Positions 44,290 through 53,383 of a stretch of DNA of 64,000 nucleotides are shown here, piece after piece. Source of the stretch: CAYFPO01 sp964345035. Its GTDB lineage: Bacteria; Fidelibacterota; Marinisomatia; SCGC-AAA003-L08; GCA-002704045. The stretch spans positions 1-64,000 of the forward strand of contig CAYFPO010000003.1 of assembly GCA_964345035.1 (NCBI GenBank). The letters run 5' to 3'. The position numbers and the translations under genes are program-made. Positions within the stretch are counted from its first letter, which is position 1; each line of letters opens with the position of its first letter. Below the pieces are notes generated by a model. That model did not search any database, was not told where the DNA came from, and saw only the letters and a program-made list of their open reading frames with translations.

Positions 44290-46341
44290 ATGTCGAAAAA
44301 GACAAAAAATAAAAACAATAATAAGAATAAAAATTCTTTTGGAAACTTTAATAAAAACCAAAATCCGGGAAAAAAAGGATTTTGGAATGGATTAGGGAAT
44401 AATTTTCTTTTATGGGTTGTCATTATTGCGGCTGCAATTGCCTTTGCTCAATTAATATCCACAGGAGTTGAACCTCAGACAATTACATTTTCAAAATTTG
44501 AAGAATTAATTCAATCTGGTAATGTTGAATCTGCTGAAATCATTGGAAACTCATTTATTGGTACATTGCGACAACCTGAGATTATTGTAACAAATACCGG
44601 AAATGAGATCAGATTTTCAAAATTTATATCAATATTACCAGATGCTTATGTAAAATCTGAGATAATAGAATTATGGAATCAACAAAGAATAGATTATCAG
44701 TTTAAGGAACAAACACCCAATTTCACAGATTATCTGATTCAATTTTCTCCCTGGATATTAATTTTCATTTTCTGGATTTATATTATGAGACGTATGCAGT
44801 CAGGTTCAGGGCAATCCGGAATATTTGGATTTAATAAAAGCCGAGCAAGAATAATTTCACCTGACAGCCCTAAAGTAACATTTAATGATGTTGCAGGCTG
44901 TGATGAAGCAAAAGTAGAGTTACAGGAAGTTGTTGAATTTTTAAAAAAACCAAAAAAATATAAGAAAATTGGTGCAAAAATTCCAAAAGGTGCTCTCTTG
45001 TTAGGACCTCCGGGAACAGGAAAAACCTTATTGGCAAGAGCAGTAGCAGGAGAAGCTGACGTGCCATTTTTCAACATCAGCGGTGCAGAATTTGTTGAAA
45101 TGTTTGTCGGAGTGGGTGCAAGCAGGGTTCGTGATTTATTTGATACCGCAAAAAGAAGTTCACCAAGTATTATTTTTATAGATGAAATTGATGCAGTAGG
45201 AAGGCATCGTGGTGCTGGTTTAGGAGGTGGACATGATGAGAGAGAACAGACATTGAATCAAATTCTTGTTGAGATGGATGGATTTGAGACTGATGATAAT
45301 GTTATATTACTCGCTGCGACAAACAGACCTGATGTATTGGATAAAGCATTATTGCGTCCTGGGCGATTTGATCGTCAAATTGTAGTAGATACACCCGGAT
45401 TAAATGGTAGAGAATCAATTCTAAAAATTCATTCAAAAGGAAAACCTCTCGGGAAAAATGTAGATTTAAAAACAGTTGCAAAAGGCACACCGGGAATGGT
45501 TGGCGCTGATTTAGAAAACCTTGTTAATGAATCAGCTTTATTGGCTGCGAGGCGTGGAAAATCTAAAATATCAATGGCAGAGTTTGAAGATGCTAAAGAT
45601 AAAGTTATGATGGGCGTTGAAAGAAAAAGTATGATTTTGACACCCGAGGAAAGAAAATTAACTGCATATCATGAAGCCGGGCATGCTCTTGTAGCATATC
45701 ATACAAAAGGTTCAGATCCCGTTCATAAAATTTCAATTATTCCACGTGGGAGAGCATTGGGGGTTACAGCACAGTTACCAGATGACGACAGACATAATTT
45801 TCGAAAAAAATACCTCATAGGCAGGATAAAAATATTAATGGGTGGAAGATGCGCAGAAAAATTGATATTTAACGATACATCTACAGGCGCAGGAAATGAT
45901 ATTGCAGCTGCAACAGATATAGCAAAAAAAATGGTATGTGAATGGGGTATGAGCAATATAATTGGTCCACTTGCTTTTGGTAAAAAGGATGAAGAAATAT
46001 TCCTCGGCAAAGAAATGGCTGTCACAAAAGATTTCAGTGATGAAAAATCCAAAATTATTGATGAAGAAATAACCACATTCATTAAAGAAGCCGAAAAAGA
46101 TGCCGATAAAATTTTAAATAAAAATATTGAACAATTACATAAAATAGCACAAGCTTTACTTAACTACGAAACAATTACTGGTGAGGAAATGAAATTGGCT
46201 ATAAAAGGGGAAAAAATAAAAAGAGAATCAACTGTGACAATTAAAAAGCGCGGAACGAGAAAGAAGAAAAAAGTAGAAAGTCCCAAATCCGAAGAATCAA
46301 ATAAAGCAATCCCAACGAAACCTGCCACATCCCCTGCATAA
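44290..46341 (+). CDS. ftsH: ATP-dependent zinc metalloprotease FtsH
   Basis: A 683-residue inner-membrane AAA+ protease that degrades unfolded membrane proteins. After an Asn/Lys-rich N-terminal 35 residues there are two membrane helices (about 39-55 and 148-165). The AAA domain has Walker A 'GPPGTGKT' (239-246), Walker B 'IIFIDEID' and the second region of homology 'ATNRPDVLDKALLRPGRFDR'. The zinc site is 'HEAGH' (461-465) with the third ligand Asp in 'GNDIAAATDIA'. The C-terminus is basic then Ser/Pro rich. Located directly after hpt. Confidence 0.97.
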   Translation: MSKKTKNKNNNKNKNSFGNFNKNQNPGKKGFWNGLGNNFLLWVVIIAAAIAFAQLISTGVEPQTITFSKFEELIQSGNVESAEIIGNSFIGTLRQPEIIVTNTGNEIRFSKFISILPDAYVKSEIIELWNQQRIDYQFKEQTPNFTDYLIQFSPWILIFIFWIYIMRRMQSGSGQSGIFGFNKSRARIISPDSPKVTFNDVAGCDEAKVELQEVVEFLKKPKKYKKIGAKIPKGALLLGPPGTGKTLLARAVAGEADVPFFNISGAEFVEMFVGVGASRVRDLFDTAKRSSPSIIFIDEIDAVGRHRGAGLGGGHDEREQTLNQILVEMDGFETDDNVILLAATNRPDVLDKALLRPGRFDRQIVVDTPGLNGRESILKIHSKGKPLGKNVDLKTVAKGTPGMVGADLENLVNESALLAARRGKSKISMAEFEDAKDKVMMGVERKSMILTPEERKLTAYHEAGHALVAYHTKGSDPVHKISIIPRGRALGVTAQLPDDDRHNFRKKYLIGRIKILMGGRCAEKLIFNDTSTGAGNDIAAATDIAKKMVCEWGMSNIIGPLAFGKKDEEIFLGKEMAVTKDFSDEKSKIIDEEITTFIKEAEKDADKILNKNIEQLHKIAQALLNYETITGEEMKLAIKGEKIKRESTVTIKKRGTRKKKKVESPKSEESNKAIPTKPATSPA

Positions 46342-46344
46342 TTA

Positions 46345-47187
46345 ATGAAAATGAAAAATATCATTTCATCAATTAAAAATCGTACTTTAGTCATGGGAAT
46401 TTTAAACTTAACCCCAGATTCATTTTTTGATGGACAAAATGATCTAAAACAAATTGACATCAGAAAAAAAATTATAAATATGAAAAATGCCGGTGTAGAT
46501 ATAATTGATGTAGGGGGTGAATCATCAAGGCCGGGGGCGGAACCAATTCCACCTAAAGTTGAAATGGAAAGAATTAAACCTGTTTTCCCCATATTGAAAG
46601 AATTTCCTGATACCTTATTTTCTATAGATACATATAAACCTGATATAGCTGAGATAGCTATAAAAAATGGATTTAAAATAATAAATGATATCACCGGTGG
46701 CGGGAAAGATGGAAAAATTTTTCAAGTTGCAAATAAATATGATATTCCTATTATTATTATGCATATGGAAGGAAACCCGAAAACCATGCAATCCAATCCC
46801 CATTTTGATAATGTAATTGATTCAATTATTACATTTTTCAAAAAAAGAATTAAAGTTGCAAAACAATTTGGATTAAAGGAGGATCAAATAATTTTAGATC
46901 CGGGTATAGGATTTGGAAAAAGAATTGAAGATAATTTCCAAATTATCCATAATTTGAATTATTTAACTTCATTAGGATATCCCATTCTAATTGGAACATC
47001 AAGAAAGTCATTTTTACAGATTAATTATGACAATCCTCAAGATAGACTCCCAGCTACTTTAGCTTCTCTTACATTTGCAATTCAAAATGGGGCAAATATT
47101 CTTCGCGTTCATGATGTCAAAGAAGCAGTTAAATGTGTGAAATTTACTGACCGTTACTTAAAAGAAAATTCATTAAGATTTATATAA
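46345..47187 (+). CDS. folP: Dihydropteroate synthase
   Basis: A 280-residue TIM-barrel enzyme coupling dihydropterin pyrophosphate to p-aminobenzoate. 'VMGILNLTPDSFFDGQ' (16-31), 'GVDIIDVGGESSRPGAEPIP', 'FSIDTYKP', 'IIMHMEGNPKTMQ' and 'ILDPGIGFGKRIEDN' are the pterin- and pABA-site signatures. Normal length. It follows ftsH by three bases, as in many genomes. Confidence 0.97.
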   Translation: MKMKNIISSIKNRTLVMGILNLTPDSFFDGQNDLKQIDIRKKIINMKNAGVDIIDVGGESSRPGAEPIPPKVEMERIKPVFPILKEFPDTLFSIDTYKPDIAEIAIKNGFKIINDITGGGKDGKIFQVANKYDIPIIIMHMEGNPKTMQSNPHFDNVIDSIITFFKKRIKVAKQFGLKEDQIILDPGIGFGKRIEDNFQIIHNLNYLTSLGYPILIGTSRKSFLQINYDNPQDRLPATLASLTFAIQNGANILRVHDVKEAVKCVKFTDRYLKENSLRFI

Positions 47188-47197
47188 GGGGAATATT

Positions 47198-47692
47198 ATG
47201 CGTAAATATATTTGTATTATATCAATTTTAGCAACAGTCCTAAATATTGATTTAATATTGGCAGCAAAGCAGTCAGGTGATGAATCGCCGTATAGTTCCA
47301 GTTATATTATTCCGTCTGAGGCAGGAATTAAAATGAGCATAAATATTTGGGGAGAAGTAAGAAATCCCGGTCAATATTTAATTCCATATTCAATTAATTT
47401 AGATTTAATTTCGCTGTTATCACTTGCCGGTGGTCCATTAACAGGTGCAAATTTAAAAAAAGTTACTCTAATCAGAGAAATTGAAAAAGACGGAGAATCA
47501 GGGAAAATTGTTACAGTTAATCTCAAAGAATATATTAAAACCGGTAATAGAAAACTATTGCCAGCGATTGAACCTAATGATACTGTTATAATCGAACCAA
47601 CTTTCTGGAGTTCAGTTAAGGGTTCATCAACTTATCTTCAGACCATTTTGTCTATAACTACATTGTCACTTCAAATTCTAAATTCTAAATAA
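47198..47692 (+). CDS. Secreted SLBB-domain protein
   Basis: A 164-residue protein with a signal peptide ('YICIISILATVLNIDLILAA') followed by an SLBB (soluble-ligand-binding beta-grasp) domain: 'INIWGEVRNPGQYLIPYS' then 'LISLLSLAGGPLTGANLKKV' and 'PNDTVIIEPTFW'. SLBB repeats occur in Wza-type polysaccharide export proteins, but the polysaccharide-export domain that normally precedes them is missing here. It may be a periplasmic accessory factor for envelope polymer export; no partner gene is adjacent. Ten bases after folP with an AGGGGAA ribosome site. Confidence 0.75.
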   Translation: MRKYICIISILATVLNIDLILAAKQSGDESPYSSSYIIPSEAGIKMSINIWGEVRNPGQYLIPYSINLDLISLLSLAGGPLTGANLKKVTLIREIEKDGESGKIVTVNLKEYIKTGNRKLLPAIEPNDTVIIEPTFWSSVKGSSTYLQTILSITTLSLQILNSK

Positions 47693-47696
47693 AATT

Positions 47697-48819
47697 ATGA
47701 AAGATTTATATCAACTTAATGAATTATTTCAAGCCTGTAAGGATAAATACAAGGAATTGAGAGGCTATCTTTGACCTGAATAATCTTATAATTGAGAAGG
47801 AAAAATTAGAATCAAAAACAGTTTCTCCGGAATTTTGGAACAATAGAGTTTCCGCCCAAAAAATATTAAAAAAAATCCAAGTTATAGATAATGAAATCAA
47901 TATCTGGAAAAATTTGGAAGATGAATTTAATGAAATTAAAATCTATAATGAATTGCTGGAAATTGAAGAGAAACCGGATCCTGATTATGAGAATGCTTTA
48001 TTAAAGTTTTCCAAAAATCTGGAAAATATTGAAATAAGAAAACTTCTTAACCACAAAGACGATTCCAGGTCAGCCATTCTTACTATTCATCCCGGAGCTG
48101 GAGGGACTGAATCACAGGATTGGGCTAAAATGCTACTTAGATTATATACTCGATGGTGTGAAAGGTCTGGATATAAGATTAAAATTTTAGATTTTCTTGA
48201 TGGTGACATTGCAGGTATAAAAGATGTTACGATGGAAGTGACTGGTGATTTTGCCTATGGTTACTTGAAATCAGAAGGGGGAGTTCATAGATTAGTTCGT
48301 ATTTCACCCTTTGACAGTAATTCTAAGCGGCATACCTCATTTGCTTCAGTTTTTGTATATCCTGTAGTGGAAGATGGTGTTGAAATTGACATTGATGATA
48401 AAGATATACGAATTGATACATATCGCGCTAGTGGTGCTGGAGGGCAGCACGTAAATAAAACCGATTCTGCAATTAGAATTACTCATATACCAACAAATAT
48501 TGTAGTTCAATGTCAAAATGAAAGAAGTCAACTTAAAAACAAGAATACTGCGTTAAAAATGTTAAAAGCAAAATTATACCAGGAAAAATTAAATGAACAA
48601 ATCAAAGAAAAAGAAAAATTGGAACAACAAAAACTGGATATTGGATGGGGTAGTCAGATTAGGTCATATATATTCCATCCTTACAATTTAGTAAAAGACC
48701 ATCGTACTGATATTGAAGCAGGGAATGTTTCAGCTGTAATGGATGGTGATATTGATAATTTTATAAGAGCATTTTTACTGGAAAAACTTAAAAAATCGCA
48801 ACATGCAAAATCTAAATAA
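47697..48819 (+). CDS. prfB: Peptide chain release factor 2 (programmed +1 frameshift)
   Basis: RF2, about 373 residues once the two frames are joined. Codons from ATG 47697 to CTT 47769-47771 read 'MKDLYQLNELFQACKDKYKE...'; then an in-frame TGA at 47772-47774 is bypassed by slipping one base, and reading resumes at GAC 47773. The stop-recognition tripeptide 'SPF' (in 'VRISPFDSNSKRH') marks RF2 and the catalytic 'GGQ' lies in 'GAGGQHVNKTDSA'. The shift is the known autoregulation: low RF2 makes ribosomes pause at UGA and shift. It overlaps lysS, a partner also seen in enterobacteria. Confidence 0.95.
47758..47775 (+). promoter_or_regulatory. prfB programmed +1 frameshift site
   Basis: The sequence TGAGAGGCTATCTTTGAC contains the slippery CTT-T followed by TGA-C and, three bases upstream of CTT, the Shine-Dalgarno-like GAGAGG that pushes the ribosome forward. 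The family consensus is AGGGGGTATCTTTGAC; only the purine-rich part differs. Confidence 0.92.
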
Positions 48820-50296
48820 AAGCTTACAACAAGTAATGAAATTTCGGATTGAAAAACTTAGTAAAATCCGTGAAGCTGGTATTGAGCCTTATCCACATTG
48901 CTATGCAAAATCTCATCAAATATGTGAAATATTAGCGGACCAAGAATCTTTTATGAAGAAATCGGTTCAAATTGCCGGTAGAGTTGTGTCATTACGTAAA
49001 ATGGGAAAAGCAGGTTTTGCTCACATCATGGACAGCACCGCAAAAATTCAAGTGTACATTAAAAATGATTTATTAAAACCCGGAGAATACGATAATATAT
49101 TCAGGAATCTTGATATAGGCGATTTTATTGGTATTTCAGGAGAATTATTTACTACAAAAATGGGTGAATTTTCAGTTAAAGCAACTGAATTGATAATTTT
49201 ATCAAAAAGCATAAGACCTTTACCTAATTTAAAGGAAAAAGATGGTAAGGTGTTTTTCAGCTTTGATGATAAGGAATTAAGATACAGGTATAGGCATTTA
49301 GATTTGATTGCAAATACTGAAGTTAAAGAAACTTTTAAAAAAAGAGCAAAAATCATAAATGAGGTAAGATATTACCTTGATTCTAATGGATTTACAGAAG
49401 TTGAAACACCTGTATTACAACCAGTGTATGGCGGTGCATTTGCAAGACCATTTACAACTCACCACAACGCATTAAATCAACCATTATTTTTGCGGATTGC
49501 GGATGAATTATATTTAAAAAGGCTAATCATAGGTGGTTTTGAAAAAGTGTATGAAATTGGAAAAGATTTTAGAAATGAGGGTATTGATAAAAACCATAAT
49601 CCGGAATTTACAATGTTGGAATTTTACCAGGCCTATGCAGATGTGTATCAAATGTCATCATTTGTTGAAAGTTTGATCCATCATCTTGCACATGTTACTC
49701 AGGTTAATACTTTGAATTTAAATGATGAAATAATCCCTTTAGATAAAAAATTTGATAAAATTGATTTTTTCAATGCAATTGAGAACATAGTAAATGTGAA
49801 AATAAAAGATTATAATAAGAAAAAATTAGAAGAATTTGCAAAGTCATATAATGTGGAATATGAAAAAAATATTAAAAAAGGCAAATTACTTGATAAAATC
49901 TTTAGTACTCTGGTTGAGCCTACTTTACTGCATCCAACCTTTGTATTTAATTATCCAAAGGAACTTTCACCATTGGCTAAAAATAGCCGTAACAAAGAAG
50001 TAGGCATTGTAGAAAGATTTGAATTATTTATCGGTGGAATGGAAATTGCTAATTCTTTTACTGAATTGAATGATCCTATTGATCAACGTGCTCGATTTGA
50101 GGAACAAGCAGATCTTAAAATGCAGGGAGATGATGAAGCACAAGAAATAGATGAAAATTTTCTTGAAGCAATGGAATGTGGTATGCCGCCAACAGGAGGT
50201 GTAGGAATTGGTATTGACAGATTAGTGATGCTCTTTACTGGCAAATCGAATATAAAAGATGTTATTTTATTTCCTGCCTTACGTTCTGAGGTGTAG
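48803..50296 (+). CDS. lysS: Lysine-tRNA ligase (class II)
   Basis: A 497-residue class II synthetase. The N-terminal OB-fold anticodon domain shows 'VQIAGRVVSLRKMGKAGFAH', and the catalytic domain has 'FTEVETPVLQPVYGGAFARP', motif 2 'RNEGIDKNHNPEFTMLEFYQ' and motif 3 'GGVGIGIDRLVMLFTG', ending 'IKDVILFPALR'. Length is typical. Its ATG lies 17 bases inside the prfB end. Confidence 0.97.
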   Translation: MQNLNKSLQQVMKFRIEKLSKIREAGIEPYPHCYAKSHQICEILADQESFMKKSVQIAGRVVSLRKMGKAGFAHIMDSTAKIQVYIKNDLLKPGEYDNIFRNLDIGDFIGISGELFTTKMGEFSVKATELIILSKSIRPLPNLKEKDGKVFFSFDDKELRYRYRHLDLIANTEVKETFKKRAKIINEVRYYLDSNGFTEVETPVLQPVYGGAFARPFTTHHNALNQPLFLRIADELYLKRLIIGGFEKVYEIGKDFRNEGIDKNHNPEFTMLEFYQAYADVYQMSSFVESLIHHLAHVTQVNTLNLNDEIIPLDKKFDKIDFFNAIENIVNVKIKDYNKKKLEEFAKSYNVEYEKNIKKGKLLDKIFSTLVEPTLLHPTFVFNYPKELSPLAKNSRNKEVGIVERFELFIGGMEIANSFTELNDPIDQRARFEEQADLKMQGDDEAQEIDENFLEAMECGMPPTGGVGIGIDRLVMLFTGKSNIKDVILFPALRSEV

Positions 50297-51523
50297 GTGC
50301 TGACCCTGCCAAGTATTGCATTTCGCCAACTTACTACCAAACATTCCTATGAATTAATATCATTTACTAGTTTTGCCAGTATTATTGGATTAATATTAGG
50401 TGTCGCAGCATTGTTACTTGTTGATTCCTTTACAAATGGCTTTTCCAGTGCGATCGAAGGAAAACTTGCCGCAATAGATGGACATATACGTGTAACAAAA
50501 TTTACATCAGCTATTGATGAAGGAATTAATCCTGGAGAATCTGCATATTTAGACTCTGTTTTTAATACAATCTCTCAGTCGTCGATAAAATCGCCTTATA
50601 TTACTAATAATGGTTTTATAAAAAAAAACAATACAATTGAAAGTGCTTATGTCTATGGCATTGAGAATTCAGCTTTATTGAATATATTTAACATCAATCA
50701 ATTTATAACTGAGGGTAGTGAGCAATTTAATAACCAACATAATATAATATTAGGTAAAAAATTGGCTGATATATTAAATGTTAAAATTGGGGATAAAATT
50801 CATTTGTTGGATATTGAGCCCTTAATTGAAACAGGATTATTTCTACCAAATAATTTTAATATAACCGGAACAATAACTACTGGTTTCCCGGAGTACGATC
50901 AAGTATTAGCATTCATACCATTACGATCAGCACAAAAAGTATTTTCATATCAAAACAATGTTACCGGTTATATAGTGAACCTTGATAATATTAACGAAAT
51001 ACCTGATGTTGTAGATTATCTAAATTCATCTTTGTATCAATATCCATTTATTGTTTCTTCATGGGAAGAAAGACATTTAACCTTAATCAAATGGTTACAA
51101 GTGTATCATGTTCCTATTCAATTAATTATTATTTTCATTACCATAATTGCTATTTGCAATATTGGAGTAAATTTATGGATGATGGTGCTTGAAAAAACTA
51201 GAGAAATCGGAATTTTAAGATCATTCGGTTTTACAAAAAGTATGATTAGAAATATGTTTATTTATCAAGGAATATACATTGGTATTATTGGAACAACAAT
51301 TGGCACTCTATTAGGAATATTAATTTCAGAATTACAAAGTAAATTTCAAATTATTTCTCTTTCAACCGATGTGTATTTTATGGAACAACTCAATCCGGTT
51401 TATAATTGGAATCATTTATTGATGGTCATGGTAATAACACCATTGTTAACTATACTAATGTCTTTGATACCTGGGTGGCGAGCTTCAAATATTATACCTG
51501 CAGATGCATTGAAATACGAATGA
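50297..51523 (+). CDS. Lipoprotein-releasing ABC transporter permease (LolC/LolE-like)
   Basis: A 408-residue permease with four membrane helices: one near the N-terminus ('FASIIGLILGVAALLLVDSF'), a large periplasmic MacB-like domain (about 60-260), and three C-terminal helices with the FtsX-type 'EKTREIGILRSFGFTKSMIR' coupling helix. The start is GTG at 50297, right after lysS. With the second permease and the ATPase downstream it forms a LolCDE-like system that extracts lipoproteins from the inner membrane. A generic MacB/FtsX exporter is possible. Confidence 0.82.
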   Translation: MLTLPSIAFRQLTTKHSYELISFTSFASIIGLILGVAALLLVDSFTNGFSSAIEGKLAAIDGHIRVTKFTSAIDEGINPGESAYLDSVFNTISQSSIKSPYITNNGFIKKNNTIESAYVYGIENSALLNIFNINQFITEGSEQFNNQHNIILGKKLADILNVKIGDKIHLLDIEPLIETGLFLPNNFNITGTITTGFPEYDQVLAFIPLRSAQKVFSYQNNVTGYIVNLDNINEIPDVVDYLNSSLYQYPFIVSSWEERHLTLIKWLQVYHVPIQLIIIFITIIAICNIGVNLWMMVLEKTREIGILRSFGFTKSMIRNMFIYQGIYIGIIGTTIGTLLGILISELQSKFQIISLSTDVYFMEQLNPVYNWNHLLMVMVITPLLTILMSLIPGWRASNIIPADALKYE

Positions 51524-52692
51524 ATGAATTAAAATTATCATGGAATTTATTTTCAATTAAACCTAAAAAAGATAGGTATAATTTTGCATTATTTATACCC
51601 TTTTTGGGAATCAGCACAGGTATTTTTTTACTGTTAATCACCTTCGGTATTATGGAAGGAATGGAGAAGACCATTTATACTGATCTCCAAAAATTTCTAT
51701 CTAGTGAAAAATTACTGCTAAATAATTTTTCTAAATCAAATATTAAAGAGATATCTACAATTTTAGAAAATGATAATGTAAGTTTTTACAGAACCCTGGA
51801 AAGAAAATGTATAATTAAAAATGCCGCTGATCATAGATTAATTGATATAAGAGCTATTGAGAAATTAGATACTTATATCAAAAATAATTTTAGTATTGAC
51901 ATTAATCAATCGTCTGATAATCCAAGTATAATTATAGGCTCCGGATTATCCAATTTATTAAATATTTCACAATCAAATATTATAGAGTTATTTTCACCGT
52001 CAGATATCAATCTATTTACATCTATTCCGCCAAATGAAAAATTTACTGTAGAAAAACCATATGATTATTTATTACTGGACTTTGATACTAATTATGGATT
52101 TATTTCTTTAAATGATGGTAGACGACTATTTAAAAATAGTGGAAATGATTATCTCTATTTTCAGAATGAATTGTCAGATGAAACAAAAGAAATCATATTA
52201 AATAAGTTTCCCGAATCTCAATTTATTAAATGGAAAAAAGATTACCATGAATTAATTGAAGCGATGCGAATGGAAAAAATTCTATATTCATTTTTTGGAA
52301 TTATAATTATTATTCTTGCAAGTTTTACATTAATGAATATAATGAGTAATACAATTTATAGAAAAATTCATCAATTTGGGATTTTAAAAGTAATGGGTTT
52401 TACGCAAAAACAAATACAAAATTTTACTTTGCAATATTCACTGCTTACAGGAATTATATCAATTTCATTCGGAATAATATTATCATTAATATTTGTTGAT
52501 TTGGATAACCGTTTTCATATTTTACAACAATTATTTAAGGAAATGCTAATTGTAGAATTTAATATATTCCTGGATCCAATGAAGATGTTTATTGCCTCTT
52601 TATGTGGAATAATTATTGTTTCTTTATCAGCATTTTATCCTACTTACTCAACTGGTAAGCTGAAAATAATAAACACATTAGATAATTTTTAA
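51520..52692 (+). CDS. Second lipoprotein-releasing ABC transporter permease (LolC/LolE-like)
   Basis: A 390-residue permease with the same plan: N-terminal helix 'FALFIPFLGISTGIFLLLIT', periplasmic domain, and three C-terminal helices with 'IHQFGILKVMGFTQKQIQNF' as coupling helix. It shares only weak similarity with the preceding permease, so the two look like a heterodimer of the LolC/LolE type. I chose ATG 51520 ('MNELKLSWNLF'), which makes an ATGA overlap; an ATG at 51406 lies inside the first permease and adds no family sequence. Confidence 0.8.
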   Translation: MNELKLSWNLFSIKPKKDRYNFALFIPFLGISTGIFLLLITFGIMEGMEKTIYTDLQKFLSSEKLLLNNFSKSNIKEISTILENDNVSFYRTLERKCIIKNAADHRLIDIRAIEKLDTYIKNNFSIDINQSSDNPSIIIGSGLSNLLNISQSNIIELFSPSDINLFTSIPPNEKFTVEKPYDYLLLDFDTNYGFISLNDGRRLFKNSGNDYLYFQNELSDETKEIILNKFPESQFIKWKKDYHELIEAMRMEKILYSFFGIIIIILASFTLMNIMSNTIYRKIHQFGILKVMGFTQKQIQNFTLQYSLLTGIISISFGIILSLIFVDLDNRFHILQQLFKEMLIVEFNIFLDPMKMFIASLCGIIIVSLSAFYPTYSTGKLKIINTLDNF

Positions 52693-52693
52693 A

Positions 52694-53383
52694 TTGAACT
52701 ACATACTAAAAGCTAATAATATATTTAAATCTTATAAGAATGGAGAAAATAATATCCAAGTGTTGGATTCTTTATCTCTGTCTGTTCTTCCGGGAGAGAT
52801 AGTAGCTATTCACGGACCATCTGGATCTGGTAAATCAACTCTTTTGAATATCTTAGGATTATTGGATAAATTGGATAATGGCAGCTTAGTATTGGATGAA
52901 CTAATAATTAATAATCAAACCCTCAATAGATCCAATTTAAGACATAAAAAGGTTGGTTTTATTTTTCAATTTCATCATTTATTGCCTGAATTTACTGTAT
53001 TAGAAAATTTACTGATACCGCAAATGCTGAATGATTTGGTTGAAAAGAAAAAAAAAGAAAATGCTTTAAATTATTTAAAATTACTGGGTATTTATAATCA
53101 TCGAAATAAGTATCCATCCCAACTGTCCGGAGGTGAAAGACAACGAGTTTCAGTAGTCAGATCAGTCATAAATAACCCAAAAATAATATTGGCAGACGAA
53201 CCAACCGGAAACCTTGATTATGAAAATGGTCAAAAAGTATTAAAATTAATAACCGAATTAAGTAAAAATAATAAAATGACATTTATTATTGCAACCCATG
53301 ATGAAATGGTAAGTAAAATAGCTGATAGAATAATGTATTTAAATAATGGTAAATTATCACAAAAGAAAAAGGTGAATCAATGA
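52694..53383 (+). CDS. Lipoprotein-releasing ABC transporter ATPase (LolD-like)
   Basis: A 229-residue ABC ATPase that powers the two permeases upstream. Walker A 'GPSGSGKST' (41-49), Q-loop 'FQFHHLLPEF', signature 'LSGGERQRV' (144-152), Walker B 'IILADEP' (164-170) and the H-loop 'IATHD' are intact. The Q-loop and 'PTGNLD' fit the MacB/LolD/FtsE class. The start is TTG at 52694 after the permease stop; the 3' end overlaps clpC (ATGA). Confidence 0.9.
   Translation: MNYILKANNIFKSYKNGENNIQVLDSLSLSVLPGEIVAIHGPSGSGKSTLLNILGLLDKLDNGSLVLDELIINNQTLNRSNLRHKKVGFIFQFHHLLPEFTVLENLLIPQMLNDLVEKKKKENALNYLKLLGIYNHRNKYPSQLSGGERQRVSVVRSVINNPKIILADEPTGNLDYENGQKVLKLITELSKNNKMTFIIATHDEMVSKIADRIMYLNNGKLSQKKKVNQ

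Noticed and set aside
46164..46694. 176-codon minus-strand frame across the ftsH-folP junction
   Set aside because: Both + strand genes are certain, and the antisense product is a hydrophobic low-complexity shadow.
51406..51519. Longer second Lol permease starting at 51406
   Set aside because: The 38 extra residues come from the out-of-frame reading of the first permease and do not resemble a permease N-terminus; the ATGA overlap at 51520 fits better.
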